From Microthrixaceae bacterium (lineage in GTDB: Bacteria > Actinomycetota > Acidimicrobiia > Acidimicrobiales > Microtrichaceae): DNA of 64,000 bases. Under the pieces are notes generated by a model. The model was given only the letters and a program-made list of their open reading frames with translations. It ran no database searches and was not told the origin of the DNA. Position 1 is the first letter of the stretch, and every line of letters starts with the position of its first letter. The stretch is taken from NCBI GenBank assembly GCA_023958095.1, contig JAMLGJ010000002.1, positions 62,001-126,000 of the forward strand. The letters are read 5' to 3'. The translations under genes and the position numbers were made by a program. Shown one piece after another: positions 35,304 to 44,522 of the stretch.

Positions 35304-35957
35304 GCGGAGGACGCACAGCGCAGGGCACTCGACGGACGGGTGCCCGGCGAACGCGGCCGGGCCACCCGCCAGCGGTTCCTGGACCAGACCCGCAGGATGC
35401 TCGAGGACACCTCCTACCGGGATCTGCGCGTGGTCGACATCGCGCGCGCGGCGGGCACGTCGCCCGCCACCTTCTACCAGTACTTCGCGGATGCCGAGGA
35501 GGCCCTGCTCGCGCTCGCCGAGGACCTGGCGGTGCAGGGCGAACACCGACTCACCGAACCGGTAAGCGAGGGTGACTGGAGCCCGACCGGCGCGTACGGG
35601 ACCTGTGAGTCGATAGCCGCTGCGTTCGTCGGGTTCTGGGACGACCACGGAACCCTGATGGCGGTGATCGACCTGGCCGCGCTGGAGGGCGACGACCGCT
35701 TCCGGGCGTTGCGCACCAGGGTGCTCAACCCGTTCACGGAGGCCATCGCATCAGTGGTGCGCGAACAACGCGAACGGGGCAACCTGCCCGCGGACCTCGA
35801 CCCGACCGCCAGCGCGGCGGTGTTCGTGGCGATGCTGGCCCACGTCTCGGGTCACCGCTACGGGATCGAGGCCTACGGCACCTCCACAGCCGAGATCCGG
35901 CGGTCCATGGCACGCCTGTTGTACTCCGGCATCACCGGAGCGGCGCCCCCTCGGTAG
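35289..35957 (+). CDS. TetR/AcrR-family regulator, presumed owner of the CTGACG-ACC-CGTCAG operator
   Basis: The 222-residue protein has a TetR DNA-binding domain at about residues 24-70: RGRATRQRFLDQTRRML, then the helix-turn-helix VVDIARAAGTSPATFYQYF. The C-terminal ligand domain is divergent and gives no ligand clue. The first 20 residues form a basic extension. The GTG start lies inside a copy of the operator that also precedes the MFE-2-like SDR, the acyl-CoA dehydrogenase operon, the HMG-CoA-synthase-like operon and the aldehyde dehydrogenase. I infer that this protein is the autoregulated repressor of that set, responding to an acyl-CoA or similar ligand. Binding has not been shown. 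Confidence 0.85.
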   Translation: MTGRQAEDAQRRALDGRVPGERGRATRQRFLDQTRRMLEDTSYRDLRVVDIARAAGTSPATFYQYFADAEEALLALAEDLAVQGEHRLTEPVSEGDWSPTGAYGTCESIAAAFVGFWDDHGTLMAVIDLAALEGDDRFRALRTRVLNPFTEAIASVVREQRERGNLPADLDPTASAAVFVAMLAHVSGHRYGIEAYGTSTAEIRRSMARLLYSGITGAAPPR

Positions 35958-35980
35958 GGCGGCGCTCGACCGGTACTCCG

Positions 35981-36808
35981 CTACCCGGCCGCGAAGTCGA
36001 CTTCCACGGCCCGCAGCCAGTCGTTGGCGTGGAGATGACCGAAGTAGAGGCCGGGTCTTCCCGCGTACACCCACGACTCGGGGACCTCGGTCGTGTGGGT
36101 GTGCACCGGATCGCCCCAGTCGGGTTCTGCATCGTCGGCGGGCCACACCTTGATCTCGAGTAGCTGCCCCTCGATGCGTGCGCACAGACGGCGCTCGCGT
36201 GTGGGTTGCTCGTGGAGAGCCACCGACATGTCGGCTGAGTCGATGAGCTCGGAGCTGGCCATGCCACTCGGGGTCACCGCAGGTGTGGTGTCCCACAGGT
36301 GCACGTTGTAGGAGTGGGTCGCGTGGCCCCAGACGTTCTTCGTGACCGTGATCGCCCGTATCCCCTCATGGTCGCCGAGCTCCGACGGGGCGATGCGGAG
36401 GGCAACACCTTCCTGGGCATGCTGTTCCGACACCGTGGTGCCGGCACAGCTCTGCTCGTCGGGGCTGGTCTCGGACTCCGTCGGGTAGAGCAGGCCCCGA
36501 CTGTTCGTGCCGGTGTTGCGCCCGTCCGCCTCGACAGCGACGGCGCCTGTTCCTTCGATGCGCACATGGGCCACGTCACCCCCATCGCGGGTGAGGTACA
36601 CCTGGCTCCAACCCGTGGGTGGTTCCGGTTCCGGTGCGCAGGCGACCACGACCAGCCCCATCGTGCATGCCGCGAGCAACCTGAGAGTCCCGGAGTGCAG
36701 CGGGGTCGGGAGTCGACGGTCACAGCGCTGGGTGCGCTGCTGCGCTTCGGATCCTGGGGCGTTCTGCGCCGGGGTCGTCCTCACCCGGGATGCATCGGCA
36801 GTGTGCAC
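35981..36808 (-). CDS. Putative lipoprotein with LamG-like domain, function unknown
   Basis: I do not recognise a named family. The 275-residue reading frame contains a lipoprotein signal at about residues 42-57 (LRLLAACTMGLVVVAC, lipobox VVAC), which implies that the true start may be an internal TTG or GTG and not the GTG at 36806-36808. The mature part has the pattern of a concanavalin/LamG-type beta-sandwich: LTRDGGDVAHVRIEGTG, LCARIEGQLLEIKVWP, then VYAGRPGLYFGHL. Such domains bind carbohydrates. The PQQ-type dehydrogenase gene ends 55 bp upstream, and both encode secreted proteins. Confidence 0.6.
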   Translation of the reverse strand: MHTADASRVRTTPAQNAPGSEAQQRTQRCDRRLPTPLHSGTLRLLAACTMGLVVVACAPEPEPPTGWSQVYLTRDGGDVAHVRIEGTGAVAVEADGRNTGTNSRGLLYPTESETSPDEQSCAGTTVSEQHAQEGVALRIAPSELGDHEGIRAITVTKNVWGHATHSYNVHLWDTTPAVTPSGMASSELIDSADMSVALHEQPTRERRLCARIEGQLLEIKVWPADDAEPDWGDPVHTHTTEVPESWVYAGRPGLYFGHLHANDWLRAVEVDFAAG

Positions 36809-36863
36809 CCGAGCTTGAGATCACTGCTGCTGCGCCCCTCGGAGGCGTCCCCGCTTGTCAGAC

Positions 36864-39131
36864 CTAGTCGCCCTCGAGTGGTTCCAGGTGCAGGTGCAGG
36901 TCGAGGTTCCCGGTGATGTCGAGTTGGTGTGACGCACCTGCGCCATCGCTCCACGCCTCGAACTCGTAGGTGACGCCCTCGATCACCTGGGTGTTGGGGA
37001 CTCCGACCGGCACGCTGTCACCGAGGATCACCGTGACGGTCGCGGGTGTTGTGACCAGCACCTCTCCGAGTGTCACGCTCGCACCGGGCACCGACGAGGT
37101 GAGGGAGATCTCCGCGGTCGCAGGGTGCAGGTCGAGCGTCTCGACGGTGCTCTGGCCACGCGAGTCGGTGGCGCGCACCTCCAGCTCGACGTAGCTCGGG
37201 TACCCGTGGGACGGCCCGACGAAGCTCCCGGAGGTGCCGGTACCCCCGACATGAGGGTGGGAGTGGCAGTCCTGGGCGGTGTAGCAGTGGCGCAGCACGG
37301 CGTTCCAGGAGATGTCACCGGCGGGGATCGTGCCGTCCTCCGCGTCGGTGGCGGTGGCGTCGAAGGTGATCTGGTCCCCTGCGGTCCATGGCAGCGGTGA
37401 GGACACCTGGACGTTCAGCTCGGGTGCGGTGTTCCCGGGGTAGAGCGTCTCGCTCGCGACGCTCGAGACCCCGGCTTCATTGGTCACCTCGACGTGGACC
37501 CGGTGGTTGACCTCGTCGGAGTAGGTGACCGAGGTGGTGGGCCCGGTGGCGTCATCGAACTCACCGTCGTCATCCAGGTCCCATGAGAACGCGAGGACAC
37601 CTCCACCGGGTTGGGTGGATCCGGACGCGTCGAGGTCCACCGTCAGCGGCGCGGGGCCCTGGCGGGGCGATGCCTCGATGTGGGCCACCGGTTCGGAGTT
37701 CTCGTCGGTCAGGCGGTCGACGGTGCCCTGGGCGATGTTCACCGTGTAGAGGTAACCGTCGGGGGCGGCGTCCATGTCGACGATCCCGACCTGGAACGCC
37801 ACCGGTTCGGGAGGCTTCGGTGCCGGGTTGCCCTGTGCATCGAGGGTCATCGCCCAGACGTTGCCCAGCACGTAGTCGGCGAAGAACAGGTTCCCGTGGT
37901 ACTTCTCGGGGTAGGAGTTCTCCGGCACGAATGCCATGCCGGTGACCGCCGCTCCGGCTCCCTGACGCAGGTAGTAGAACCACGGGTCCGTCAGGACGCT
38001 CCTGGCATCGGGGGCACTGATCAGCTCGTCGCACACGATGTTCTCGAGTGCCCTGAAACCGTTGTGGTATCGGGGACCCTCGCGGCACGGCCAGCCCGAG
38101 TTGTGCACCGTGTCGGAACCGATGTCCACGGCCTCGATCTCCTCCGCGTAGCCCTGGCCGACGTTGCCCACGAAGACGCGGTCGGTTCCGGGCTGGATCG
38201 TGATGCGGTTGGGGTTGCGGAAGCCGTGGGCGATCACGGCGTCGTCGTCGGTGGTTCCCTTCCCCACGAGCGGATTGTCGGGCATCGGCTCACCGGTGTC
38301 CGGATGGATTCGCACGAGCGACCCGTCCCACACGAGCGGGTCGCCGTCGGTGAGCAGGTCCTGGGAGCGCAGGGCGCCTCCCTGGCTGGTGGCCGGGTCA
38401 CCGGGCACGCCCTCGCCACCGGGCGGGTCACCGCAGGGGTTGGCCGGGGTGAGGTCCGCCACCGGAGGGTTCAACTGCTGGCCACCGTGCTGGCCGTAGT
38501 CGACGCCTGTGTAGTTCGCGCCCTCACCGGCGGTGAGCACCAGGGAACCGTCCGAGAGCATCTCGACGCTGCCCACCGAGTGGGCGTTGAACTGGAAGCA
38601 CCAGCGGTCCTCGACCAGTGTCTCGGGTGAGCCGGTCATGACCCCGGATCCGTCCACGGTGATCTTCACGAGTCGGCCACCGGTCACACAACCGTTGATC
38701 TGGTAGTTGGCGGCGCAGCCGTCGCCCCACAGCCCGGTGCTGTCCCACGCGTACAACGCATAGATGAAGGGTCGTGTCGGGTAGGCCTTGTCGACCGTCA
38801 GTCCCACGAGCCCGTGCTCCCCGGTCTTGCGGACCGCTGCGGTCAGGTCCGCGGTGACCGTCGGGGTGGGGTCGTCGATGCTGTCGAAGGTCTTGATGAC
38901 CCCGGGCATCTCCGCCACGAACACCCGGCCGTCGGGAGCGAAAGCGGCGTTGACCGGTTGGTTCAGGCCGCTCAGCTTCGTCGCGAACTCGAAGGTGTTC
39001 GCATCGGGGTCCACCTCGAGGTAGGGGTCGGGTGCGGGGGGCTCACCGGGAGTCGGGTTCGGTGGTGCGCAGGCCGCTGCCAGCAGCACCAGTGTGAAAA
39101 CGACTGACCACAGTCGCAGTGACCTGCGCAT
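36864..39131 (-). CDS. PQQ-type glucose/sorbosone dehydrogenase lipoprotein with PKD domain
   Basis: The 755-residue product starts with a lipoprotein signal (FTLVLLAAACAPP). Residues about 40-450 form a GSDH-type six-bladed propeller (QPVNAAFAPDGRVFVAEMPG, GEHGLVGLTVD, AHGFRNPNRITIQPGTDRV, NVGQGYAEEIEAVD, GMAFVPENSYPEKYHGNLFF). A PKD domain follows at about 500-580 (VAHIEASPRQGPAPLTVDLD, FSWDLDDDGEFDD), and then Ig-like beta-sandwiches. The family oxidises aldose sugars with soluble PQQ; PQQ dependence is inferred. The ATG at 39129-39131 has GGGAGGGG upstream. It is probably surface-attached and involved in extracellular sugar metabolism. Confidence 0.85.
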   Translation of the reverse strand: MRRSLRLWSVVFTLVLLAAACAPPNPTPGEPPAPDPYLEVDPDANTFEFATKLSGLNQPVNAAFAPDGRVFVAEMPGVIKTFDSIDDPTPTVTADLTAAVRKTGEHGLVGLTVDKAYPTRPFIYALYAWDSTGLWGDGCAANYQINGCVTGGRLVKITVDGSGVMTGSPETLVEDRWCFQFNAHSVGSVEMLSDGSLVLTAGEGANYTGVDYGQHGGQQLNPPVADLTPANPCGDPPGGEGVPGDPATSQGGALRSQDLLTDGDPLVWDGSLVRIHPDTGEPMPDNPLVGKGTTDDDAVIAHGFRNPNRITIQPGTDRVFVGNVGQGYAEEIEAVDIGSDTVHNSGWPCREGPRYHNGFRALENIVCDELISAPDARSVLTDPWFYYLRQGAGAAVTGMAFVPENSYPEKYHGNLFFADYVLGNVWAMTLDAQGNPAPKPPEPVAFQVGIVDMDAAPDGYLYTVNIAQGTVDRLTDENSEPVAHIEASPRQGPAPLTVDLDASGSTQPGGGVLAFSWDLDDDGEFDDATGPTTSVTYSDEVNHRVHVEVTNEAGVSSVASETLYPGNTAPELNVQVSSPLPWTAGDQITFDATATDAEDGTIPAGDISWNAVLRHCYTAQDCHSHPHVGGTGTSGSFVGPSHGYPSYVELEVRATDSRGQSTVETLDLHPATAEISLTSSVPGASVTLGEVLVTTPATVTVILGDSVPVGVPNTQVIEGVTYEFEAWSDGAGASHQLDITGNLDLHLHLEPLEGD

Positions 39132-39234
39132 CGAAACCCCTCCCGCTCCTTCGAGTGGACCCACAGCTCGCACCGGTGGTGCCGGGCTCGGCGCCGCCGC
39201 GCCGCGCGGGTCCATCGACAAGACGTTAGGGGAG

Positions 39235-41652
39235 TCAGTCGGGCACCACAAGGGGTGCGAGCCATGCCGAGACCACCTGTGCACCCTCGGCGGAGTAGTG
39301 CACGCCATCGGGGCGCAACTCGGGACGGTTGCAGTCCGGGTCACAGATCGCCTCGGAGGCATCCACCACGGTCACCCCCGGCACCTGCTCGGCCGCCTCC
39401 TGCACCGCCGAGAGCAACTCTGGCATCCGGCGTGCGGATTCCTCGGGTGTCGTCTCCAGGGGCTTGCCCGCGGCGGTCTCCCATGCCGGGGCGACGACCG
39501 CCACGATCACCTCGGCACCACCGGAGGCGAGGATCTGCATCGCCTCGGCGTGCACGTCGCGTTCCATGTCGTGCCACTCGGGGGTACCCACCGTGTAGGT
39601 CTGTCCATCGATGATCCGGTCGTAGGTGGACCAGGTCCCGGTGTGCCACACCACCACCTCGGGATCCCATTCCTGGATCGCACGTGCCCAGTCGGTGCGC
39701 CAGTCGCACACCGGCGGGGTCCGGTCGCGTCCCGTGCGGGCAGCGACCCGGTCACCCGGCGAGGGATCGCAGCCGTGACGCGACTGGTCCCACACGACCG
39801 TACCGTCGGGACGGAACTCGGTGGCCAACGAGAACGCCACCGAGTCGCCCACCACGAGCACCTTGCGCGGTGCGTCCTCGACCGACTCCCCGTAGCTCTC
39901 ATAGAGCGCATCGGGCCACTCGGCGGGTTCCGCACCGAGCACCAGGTTCTTCGGGTCCTCGGCGGTGAACTGCCTGAAGTGCAGCGCCGAGTCGACCCCC
40001 CGGCGCGCCTCGGGAGGCATGGCGAGAGCGATGGGAACATCCCCGATCGTGGCGCTCCAGGCGTCGTAGGTGGCCCTCGTCCGGGCGATCTGGCCCATGA
40101 TGTCCAACACGTTGGTTATCGGCGGGTCGAAGGCCTTGATGTCGGTGATGGCGATGACCACCACGTCGGTGCCGGGCGGTGGCACGGGAGGGTCGACCGC
40201 CTCGCAGGAGGCACGTTCGACGCACTCGAGGTGGGCCTCGGTGGTCACCTCGAAGCGGTCGTCCTCGGCGAGTTCGGGTCCGACCACCGAAGCCGCCACA
40301 TCACCCCACACGAACACGTCCAGGGGTTCCGGAGGCAGGGTCGTGGGGGGCGCCGGTGGGGCCTCCGCTGCGACCTGGTCCGAACCGTCCGCCTCGAGGG
40401 CCCATGCGGGTCGCTCCGGTTCGGGCACCGCCCAGGCCACGAGCGCGACCGCGATGCACACCGCCACGACTCCGGGTACGAACAGGCGGTCCGGCAGCAC
40501 GCCCCCACCCGGTGTGTCCGCTCGGAAGGGCCTCTCCACGAAGCGGTGCGAGGCCTCCGCCGCCACGAAGGTTCCGACCAGTGCCGCTGCGATTCCCCAG
40601 GTTCCCAGCTCGGCCAGCAGCACCAGGAGCGGAAGGTGCCACAGGTAGATCCCGTAGCTGCGTCGCCCGGCCCACTGGAACGCCGCATTGCCCGAGACGC
40701 GTCCCGCGGTGGTGGCTCGCCCGGCGGCCACCACCAACAGCGCACCGGCCAGGGCCGAGACGAACCAGCCACCGGAGGCGAACCACTCCAGGGTCGGATA
40801 CCACCGCGCCAGCGCGGCCACGATGATTCCGATGAACAGCGTCCAGGCCGACCACGACACGATCCGGCTGGCGAAGCCGTCGGTGCCGTCGCTGCGCTTC
40901 AGGTCCCAGCGCCCCCAGAGGGCGGCCGCGACCGCCACACCCACGGCGGCGGCGACCGCACGCGTGTCGGTGCCCATGTACATGCGGTTCGCGGTCGCGC
41001 CGCCGTCCAAGAGGTGACGTGCCGAGAGAACCGAACCGACCGCCACGCCCGCCGCCACGACCAACAACCCGATGCGGGTACGCCGCAGGTTGCGTCGCGT
41101 CGCCCACCAGAGCACCAGCACCACCAGGAACGTGGCCAGGTAGAAGTGCTCCTCCACCGAGAGCGACCAGGTGTGCTCGAGCGGGTTCCGCTCGGCGAAG
41201 GCGGCGAAGTAGTCACCGGAGAACTGCGCGACGTTGGCGTGCAGGAGCACCGCCCCGACCGCCGTGCGAGTGGTCTCGGGGCTCTTGTACACGCCGACCG
41301 CGACCAGCGCCAGCACGGTGGCGACCATCACCGCCAGTCCCGCGGCGAGACGCCGCGCCCGGCGGGTGAAGAAGCGCCGGCCCTGCGGGCCACCCCGCCT
41401 GGAGAGCGAGTCGAGAAGCACCGTGGTGACCAGGAACGTCGACAGCACGAAGAACACGTCCAGGCTGCCGGGCGCGAGGGAGAACCAACCGGGATCGGCG
41501 TGGTAGGCCACGATGGACATCACAGCCACGCCGCGCAGCGCGTCGAGTCCGGGTCGGTGACCCAGGCGTGGGGGTCCGGCGGCGCGCGCGGATTCCTGTT
41601 GGGCCCTGGCCCGGCTGCGGGCCCGCACTACGCGAACTGTTGTGTCGGTCAT
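39235..41652 (-). CDS. Acyltransferase-3 (OafA-like) with C-terminal SGNH domain
   Basis: The 805-residue protein begins with a basic stretch and then PGLDALRGVAVMSIVAYHAD, followed by SLDVFFVLSTFLVTTVLL and SLSVEEHFYLATF, the acyltransferase-3 signature, with about ten helices up to residue 450. The C-terminal half is an SGNH domain: VLVVGDSVAFSLATEF with the catalytic Ser near 595 and LRPDGVHYSAEGAQVV with Asp and His near 780. It should O-acylate an extracytoplasmic glycan. It is only distantly similar to the protein at 26856-28760. ATG 41650-41652 is preferred over a start 27 codons upstream. Confidence 0.87.
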   Translation of the reverse strand: MTDTTVRVVRARSRARAQQESARAAGPPRLGHRPGLDALRGVAVMSIVAYHADPGWFSLAPGSLDVFFVLSTFLVTTVLLDSLSRRGGPQGRRFFTRRARRLAAGLAVMVATVLALVAVGVYKSPETTRTAVGAVLLHANVAQFSGDYFAAFAERNPLEHTWSLSVEEHFYLATFLVVLVLWWATRRNLRRTRIGLLVVAAGVAVGSVLSARHLLDGGATANRMYMGTDTRAVAAAVGVAVAAALWGRWDLKRSDGTDGFASRIVSWSAWTLFIGIIVAALARWYPTLEWFASGGWFVSALAGALLVVAAGRATTAGRVSGNAAFQWAGRRSYGIYLWHLPLLVLLAELGTWGIAAALVGTFVAAEASHRFVERPFRADTPGGGVLPDRLFVPGVVAVCIAVALVAWAVPEPERPAWALEADGSDQVAAEAPPAPPTTLPPEPLDVFVWGDVAASVVGPELAEDDRFEVTTEAHLECVERASCEAVDPPVPPPGTDVVVIAITDIKAFDPPITNVLDIMGQIARTRATYDAWSATIGDVPIALAMPPEARRGVDSALHFRQFTAEDPKNLVLGAEPAEWPDALYESYGESVEDAPRKVLVVGDSVAFSLATEFRPDGTVVWDQSRHGCDPSPGDRVAARTGRDRTPPVCDWRTDWARAIQEWDPEVVVWHTGTWSTYDRIIDGQTYTVGTPEWHDMERDVHAEAMQILASGGAEVIVAVVAPAWETAAGKPLETTPEESARRMPELLSAVQEAAEQVPGVTVVDASEAICDPDCNRPELRPDGVHYSAEGAQVVSAWLAPLVVPD

Positions 41653-41847
41653 CGTGTGGGATGTGCGGTCCATGCCGCTCGTGGGTCGCGGGCCCGCCGC
41701 GGTGCACCGGTGTGTGCGACCGGTTCCGTGCACCGTGCAGGCGCGGCTGCAGGCAGTCGGGCTGCTTCCACGATATTGCCCTCGGGCTGTGCCGCGGTGG
41801 TCGGGGAACCTCGCGGGCCGGATGGACCTCGTGGGTGGGCACCTGCC

Positions 41848-41870
41848 TAGAATCTGACGACCCGTCAGAT
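41848..41870 (+). promoter_or_regulatory. -10 box and TetR-type operator (site c) of the acyl-CoA dehydrogenase operon
   Basis: TAGAAT (41848-41853) overlaps ATCTGACGACCCGTCAGAT (41852-41870), the same 19 bp as site a. The operator ends 15 bp before the ATG, and GGAG (41874-41877) serves as Shine-Dalgarno. A weak -35 is TGGACC at 41824. Confidence 0.82.
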
Positions 41871-41885
41871 CCTGGAGCAGCGACG

Positions 41886-43106
41886 ATGGACTTCGAGTTC
41901 TCAGACGAGCAGTTGGCGTTCAAGGCAGAGGTCGAGGCCTTCATCGCGGAGCACGACGACATCGAGATATTCGATGTGACCCGCGAGAACATGGCCCAGA
42001 TCGTCGACACCCCCGCGCGCCGCGCGTTCATGAAGGAGCTCGGCCACAAGGGCTGGTTGGGCCTCACCTGGCCCGAGCAGTACGGCGGATCGGACTCCGA
42101 GGGTGTCTACGAGTACATCCTCAACGAGGCCCTCGCGGGCAAGGGTGGACCGCAGATCGGCAAGGGTGTCGGGATCATCGGCAAGACGCTGATCGCGCAC
42201 GGGTCGGACTTCCTCAAGGAGAAGTTCCTGCCGATGATCCTCGAGAACGACGTCGAGTTCGCGGTCGGGTACTCCGAACCCAACGCGGGTTCCGACGCTG
42301 CCTCGATGCGCCTCAAGGCCGAGCGCCACACCACCGACGACGGCCGCACCGGCTGGCTGCTCAACGGCCAGAAGACCTGGACCACATCCGCCCACTTCGC
42401 CGAGTGGTACTGGCTGGGCACGCGCACCGACCCGGACAACAAGCACATGGGCATCACGCTCATGCTGGTGCCGCTCGACCAGGACGGGATCGAGATCAAC
42501 GGCATCTGGACCATGGGCGACGAGCGCACCAACGAGGTGTTCATCGACGACGTGTTCGTGCCCGACGAGTACGTCGTGGGGGAGGTGAACCACGGGTTCC
42601 GCTACATCTCCCAGGCGCTCGACCTCGAGCGCTTCACCATGTTCACCTACAGCCCCATCCGCCAGCGGCTGGATCTGCTCACCGACTACGTGCGCGACAC
42701 CGAGCGCGACGGCGAGCCGCTCAAGGACGATCCGGTCGTCCGCTCGGAGATGGCCAACCTCCACACCGAGGCCGAGGTCGCCCGGGTGATGGGCCTCAAG
42801 TTCGTCACCGAGGCGGTGAAGGTCGAGAAGGCCGCGAAGGCGGGCAAGGAGTTCCAGCCCCCGACGGTGGTTGCCTCGGAGTACAAGCTCTTCGCCACCG
42901 AGTACTCCCAGCGGTTGGCGAACGCCTCGATGGACATCGGGGCCCCCGGCTCCCAGACGCGTGTGCGCACGGAGGACGCCCCGATGGCCGGACGGGCGGA
43001 ATCCACCTACCGCTACACCGTGATCGACACGATCGGCGGCGGCGCCTCGGAGATCCAGCGCAACATCATCGCCCGGCGCGGCCTCGGACTGCCCAAGAAC
43101 TTCTGA
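41886..43106 (+). CDS. Acyl-CoA dehydrogenase
   Basis: This flavoenzyme introduces a trans-2 double bond into acyl-CoAs. The 406-residue protein shows the N-terminal helical domain (FSDEQLAFKAEVEAFI), the FAD-binding middle part YSEPNAGSDAASMRL and LLNGQKTWTTSAHFAEW near 165, and the C-terminal signature IGGGASEIQRNIIARRGLGLP. Operator site c lies in its promoter. A long hairpin 84 bp after the stop separates it from the racemase-like gene, so co-transcription with the downstream genes would need readthrough. Substrate class (branched acyl-CoA) is inferred from the neighbours. Confidence 0.93.
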   Translation: MDFEFSDEQLAFKAEVEAFIAEHDDIEIFDVTRENMAQIVDTPARRAFMKELGHKGWLGLTWPEQYGGSDSEGVYEYILNEALAGKGGPQIGKGVGIIGKTLIAHGSDFLKEKFLPMILENDVEFAVGYSEPNAGSDAASMRLKAERHTTDDGRTGWLLNGQKTWTTSAHFAEWYWLGTRTDPDNKHMGITLMLVPLDQDGIEINGIWTMGDERTNEVFIDDVFVPDEYVVGEVNHGFRYISQALDLERFTMFTYSPIRQRLDLLTDYVRDTERDGEPLKDDPVVRSEMANLHTEAEVARVMGLKFVTEAVKVEKAAKAGKEFQPPTVVASEYKLFATEYSQRLANASMDIGAPGSQTRVRTEDAPMAGRAESTYRYTVIDTIGGGASEIQRNIIARRGLGLPKNF

Positions 43107-43190
43107 GCGCCGCCCGATGATGCTCCCGTCCCAACCCCGTCACTCCATGCACCCCACCCACACCGTCCACCCCACCCACCCCACCCACCC

Positions 43191-43239
43191 GTTCTGTGTT
43201 GTGTGCGGCGCGCGCAGCGCCACGCACACAACACAGAAC
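43191..43239. terminator. Very long hairpin between acyl-CoA dehydrogenase and racemase-like genes
   Basis: GTTCTGTGTTGTGTGCG (43191-43207) is the exact reverse complement of CGCACACAACACAGAAC (43223-43239), and the stem continues inward with GGCGC/GCGCC after a 2-nt bulge. Outside the stem, C-rich CCCACC repeats (from about 43150) face G-rich sequence (to about 43290) and could extend the pairing. No T tract is present. It may be a terminator, attenuator or mRNA-stabilising element. Confidence 0.6.
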
Positions 43240-43304
43240 GGCGTTGGGGTGGGCGTTGGGGCGGGTGTGGGGTCGGGTGCGCGGCAGGTGGGGTGCTGAC
43301 CGGC

Positions 43305-44522
43305 ATGGGTACGGACGCAGCCCAACGGCCGGCGCTCGAAGGCGTGCGGGTGCTCGACCTCGGGGCCGTCGGCCCCGCGGCCCGTGCATCGAGGATCCTC
43401 GCCGACTACGGCGCGGCGGTGACCAAGGTCGGGGCGGTGCCCCGCGCGGGAGGCGTGCAGATCACACCGCCGTACTACGCGTACTCGGGCAACCGCGGGA
43501 TGACCCGCGCGCTGTTCGACCTCAAGAACGATGCCGGCCGTGGTGCTTTCCTTGCCCTCGTGGTCGGAGCCGACGTGGTCATCGAGAGCTTCCGTCCCGG
43601 CGTGGCGGACCGCCTCGGCATCGGGTACGACGACCTCCGTTCGGCCAACCCGTCGATCATCCTGTGTTCGACCTCCGGCTACGGCCAGGAGGGTCCCCGG
43701 CGCGACTGGGCGGGCCACGACGTGAACTACCTCGCCACCTCCGGCTTCCTCGACTGCTCAGGCCGCCGGGGCGACGGCCGGCCGGCGCTGCCGGGTGCCA
43801 CCGTGGCCGACATCGCAGCCGGGGGGATGCAGGCCGCAATGGCGATCATGGCCGCCCTGTTGCGGCGGGACCGTCCGGTGTCGGCCAACTCGGACCCGGA
43901 GGAACCGGGCGCGCAGGAGGGGGAGCACATCGACGTCTCGATCTCCGACGGGGCGTTCACGATGATGTCGCTGTATGTGGACGAGTACCTGGCCACCGGG
44001 GTCGAACCGGGCCCGGGCCACTACATCCTCACCGGGCGGTACGCCTGCTACGACACCTACCGCTGCTCGGACGGCAGGTTCGTCTCGGTAGGCGCCATCG
44101 AGCCGCGGTTCTGGGCCAACCTGTGCGAGCTGCTCGGCCTTGCGCAGTACGTCGATGCGCAGACCGACGATGCCGCCCAGGACGAGATCCGCGAAGCCCT
44201 GGCCGCGGTGTTCGCCACCCGGCCACGGGACCACTGGGTGGACCTGCTGGGCCCGGCCGACACCTGTGTGGCGCCGGTCAACACCGTGGCCGAAGCCGTG
44301 GCCGACCCACACACCGAGGCGCGTGGTCTCGTGGTGGACGCCGTGTCCGCGACCGATGGGCCGTTCCGTCAGTCCGCTCCTGGTTGGGCCGGCACGGTCC
44401 CGCCCGAGGGGGCCTACGAAGTGCGTGAGCCGACCGCCACCGACACCGAGCGGCTGCTGGTCGAGGCAGGGCTCGACGGTCCACGAGTGGATGACCTCTT
44501 GCAGCGAGGAGTGATCGCATGA
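43305..44522 (+). CDS. CoA-transferase III family, alpha-methylacyl-CoA racemase-like
   Basis: The 405-residue protein belongs to CaiB/BaiF family III but resembles alpha-methylacyl-CoA racemase. It has GHDVNYLATSG with the catalytic His near residue 143, the paired Asp in VADIAAGGM near 167, and YYDTYxCxDGR-like CYDTYRCSDGRFVSVGAIEP near 248, which is typical of that enzyme. The racemase inverts the 2-methyl centre of branched acyl-CoAs so that beta-oxidation can go on. ATG 43305 is chosen; GTG 43293 is possible. The stop overlaps the next ATG (ATGA). The N-terminal variation VGPAARASRILADYGAAVTK keeps the CoA-binding pattern. Confidence 0.82.
   Translation: MGTDAAQRPALEGVRVLDLGAVGPAARASRILADYGAAVTKVGAVPRAGGVQITPPYYAYSGNRGMTRALFDLKNDAGRGAFLALVVGADVVIESFRPGVADRLGIGYDDLRSANPSIILCSTSGYGQEGPRRDWAGHDVNYLATSGFLDCSGRRGDGRPALPGATVADIAAGGMQAAMAIMAALLRRDRPVSANSDPEEPGAQEGEHIDVSISDGAFTMMSLYVDEYLATGVEPGPGHYILTGRYACYDTYRCSDGRFVSVGAIEPRFWANLCELLGLAQYVDAQTDDAAQDEIREALAAVFATRPRDHWVDLLGPADTCVAPVNTVAEAVADPHTEARGLVVDAVSATDGPFRQSAPGWAGTVPPEGAYEVREPTATDTERLLVEAGLDGPRVDDLLQRGVIA

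Noticed and set aside
32391-35648. A 1085-codon minus-strand open frame across ktrB, the SDR, DUF4112 and TetR
   Set aside because: It spans four well-supported genes and their promoters and shows the composition of a shadow frame.
39094-41850. A 918-codon plus-strand open frame opposite the acyltransferase-3/SGNH gene
   Set aside because: The minus-strand protein has catalytic motifs and helices; the plus frame is a Gly/His/Arg-rich shadow.
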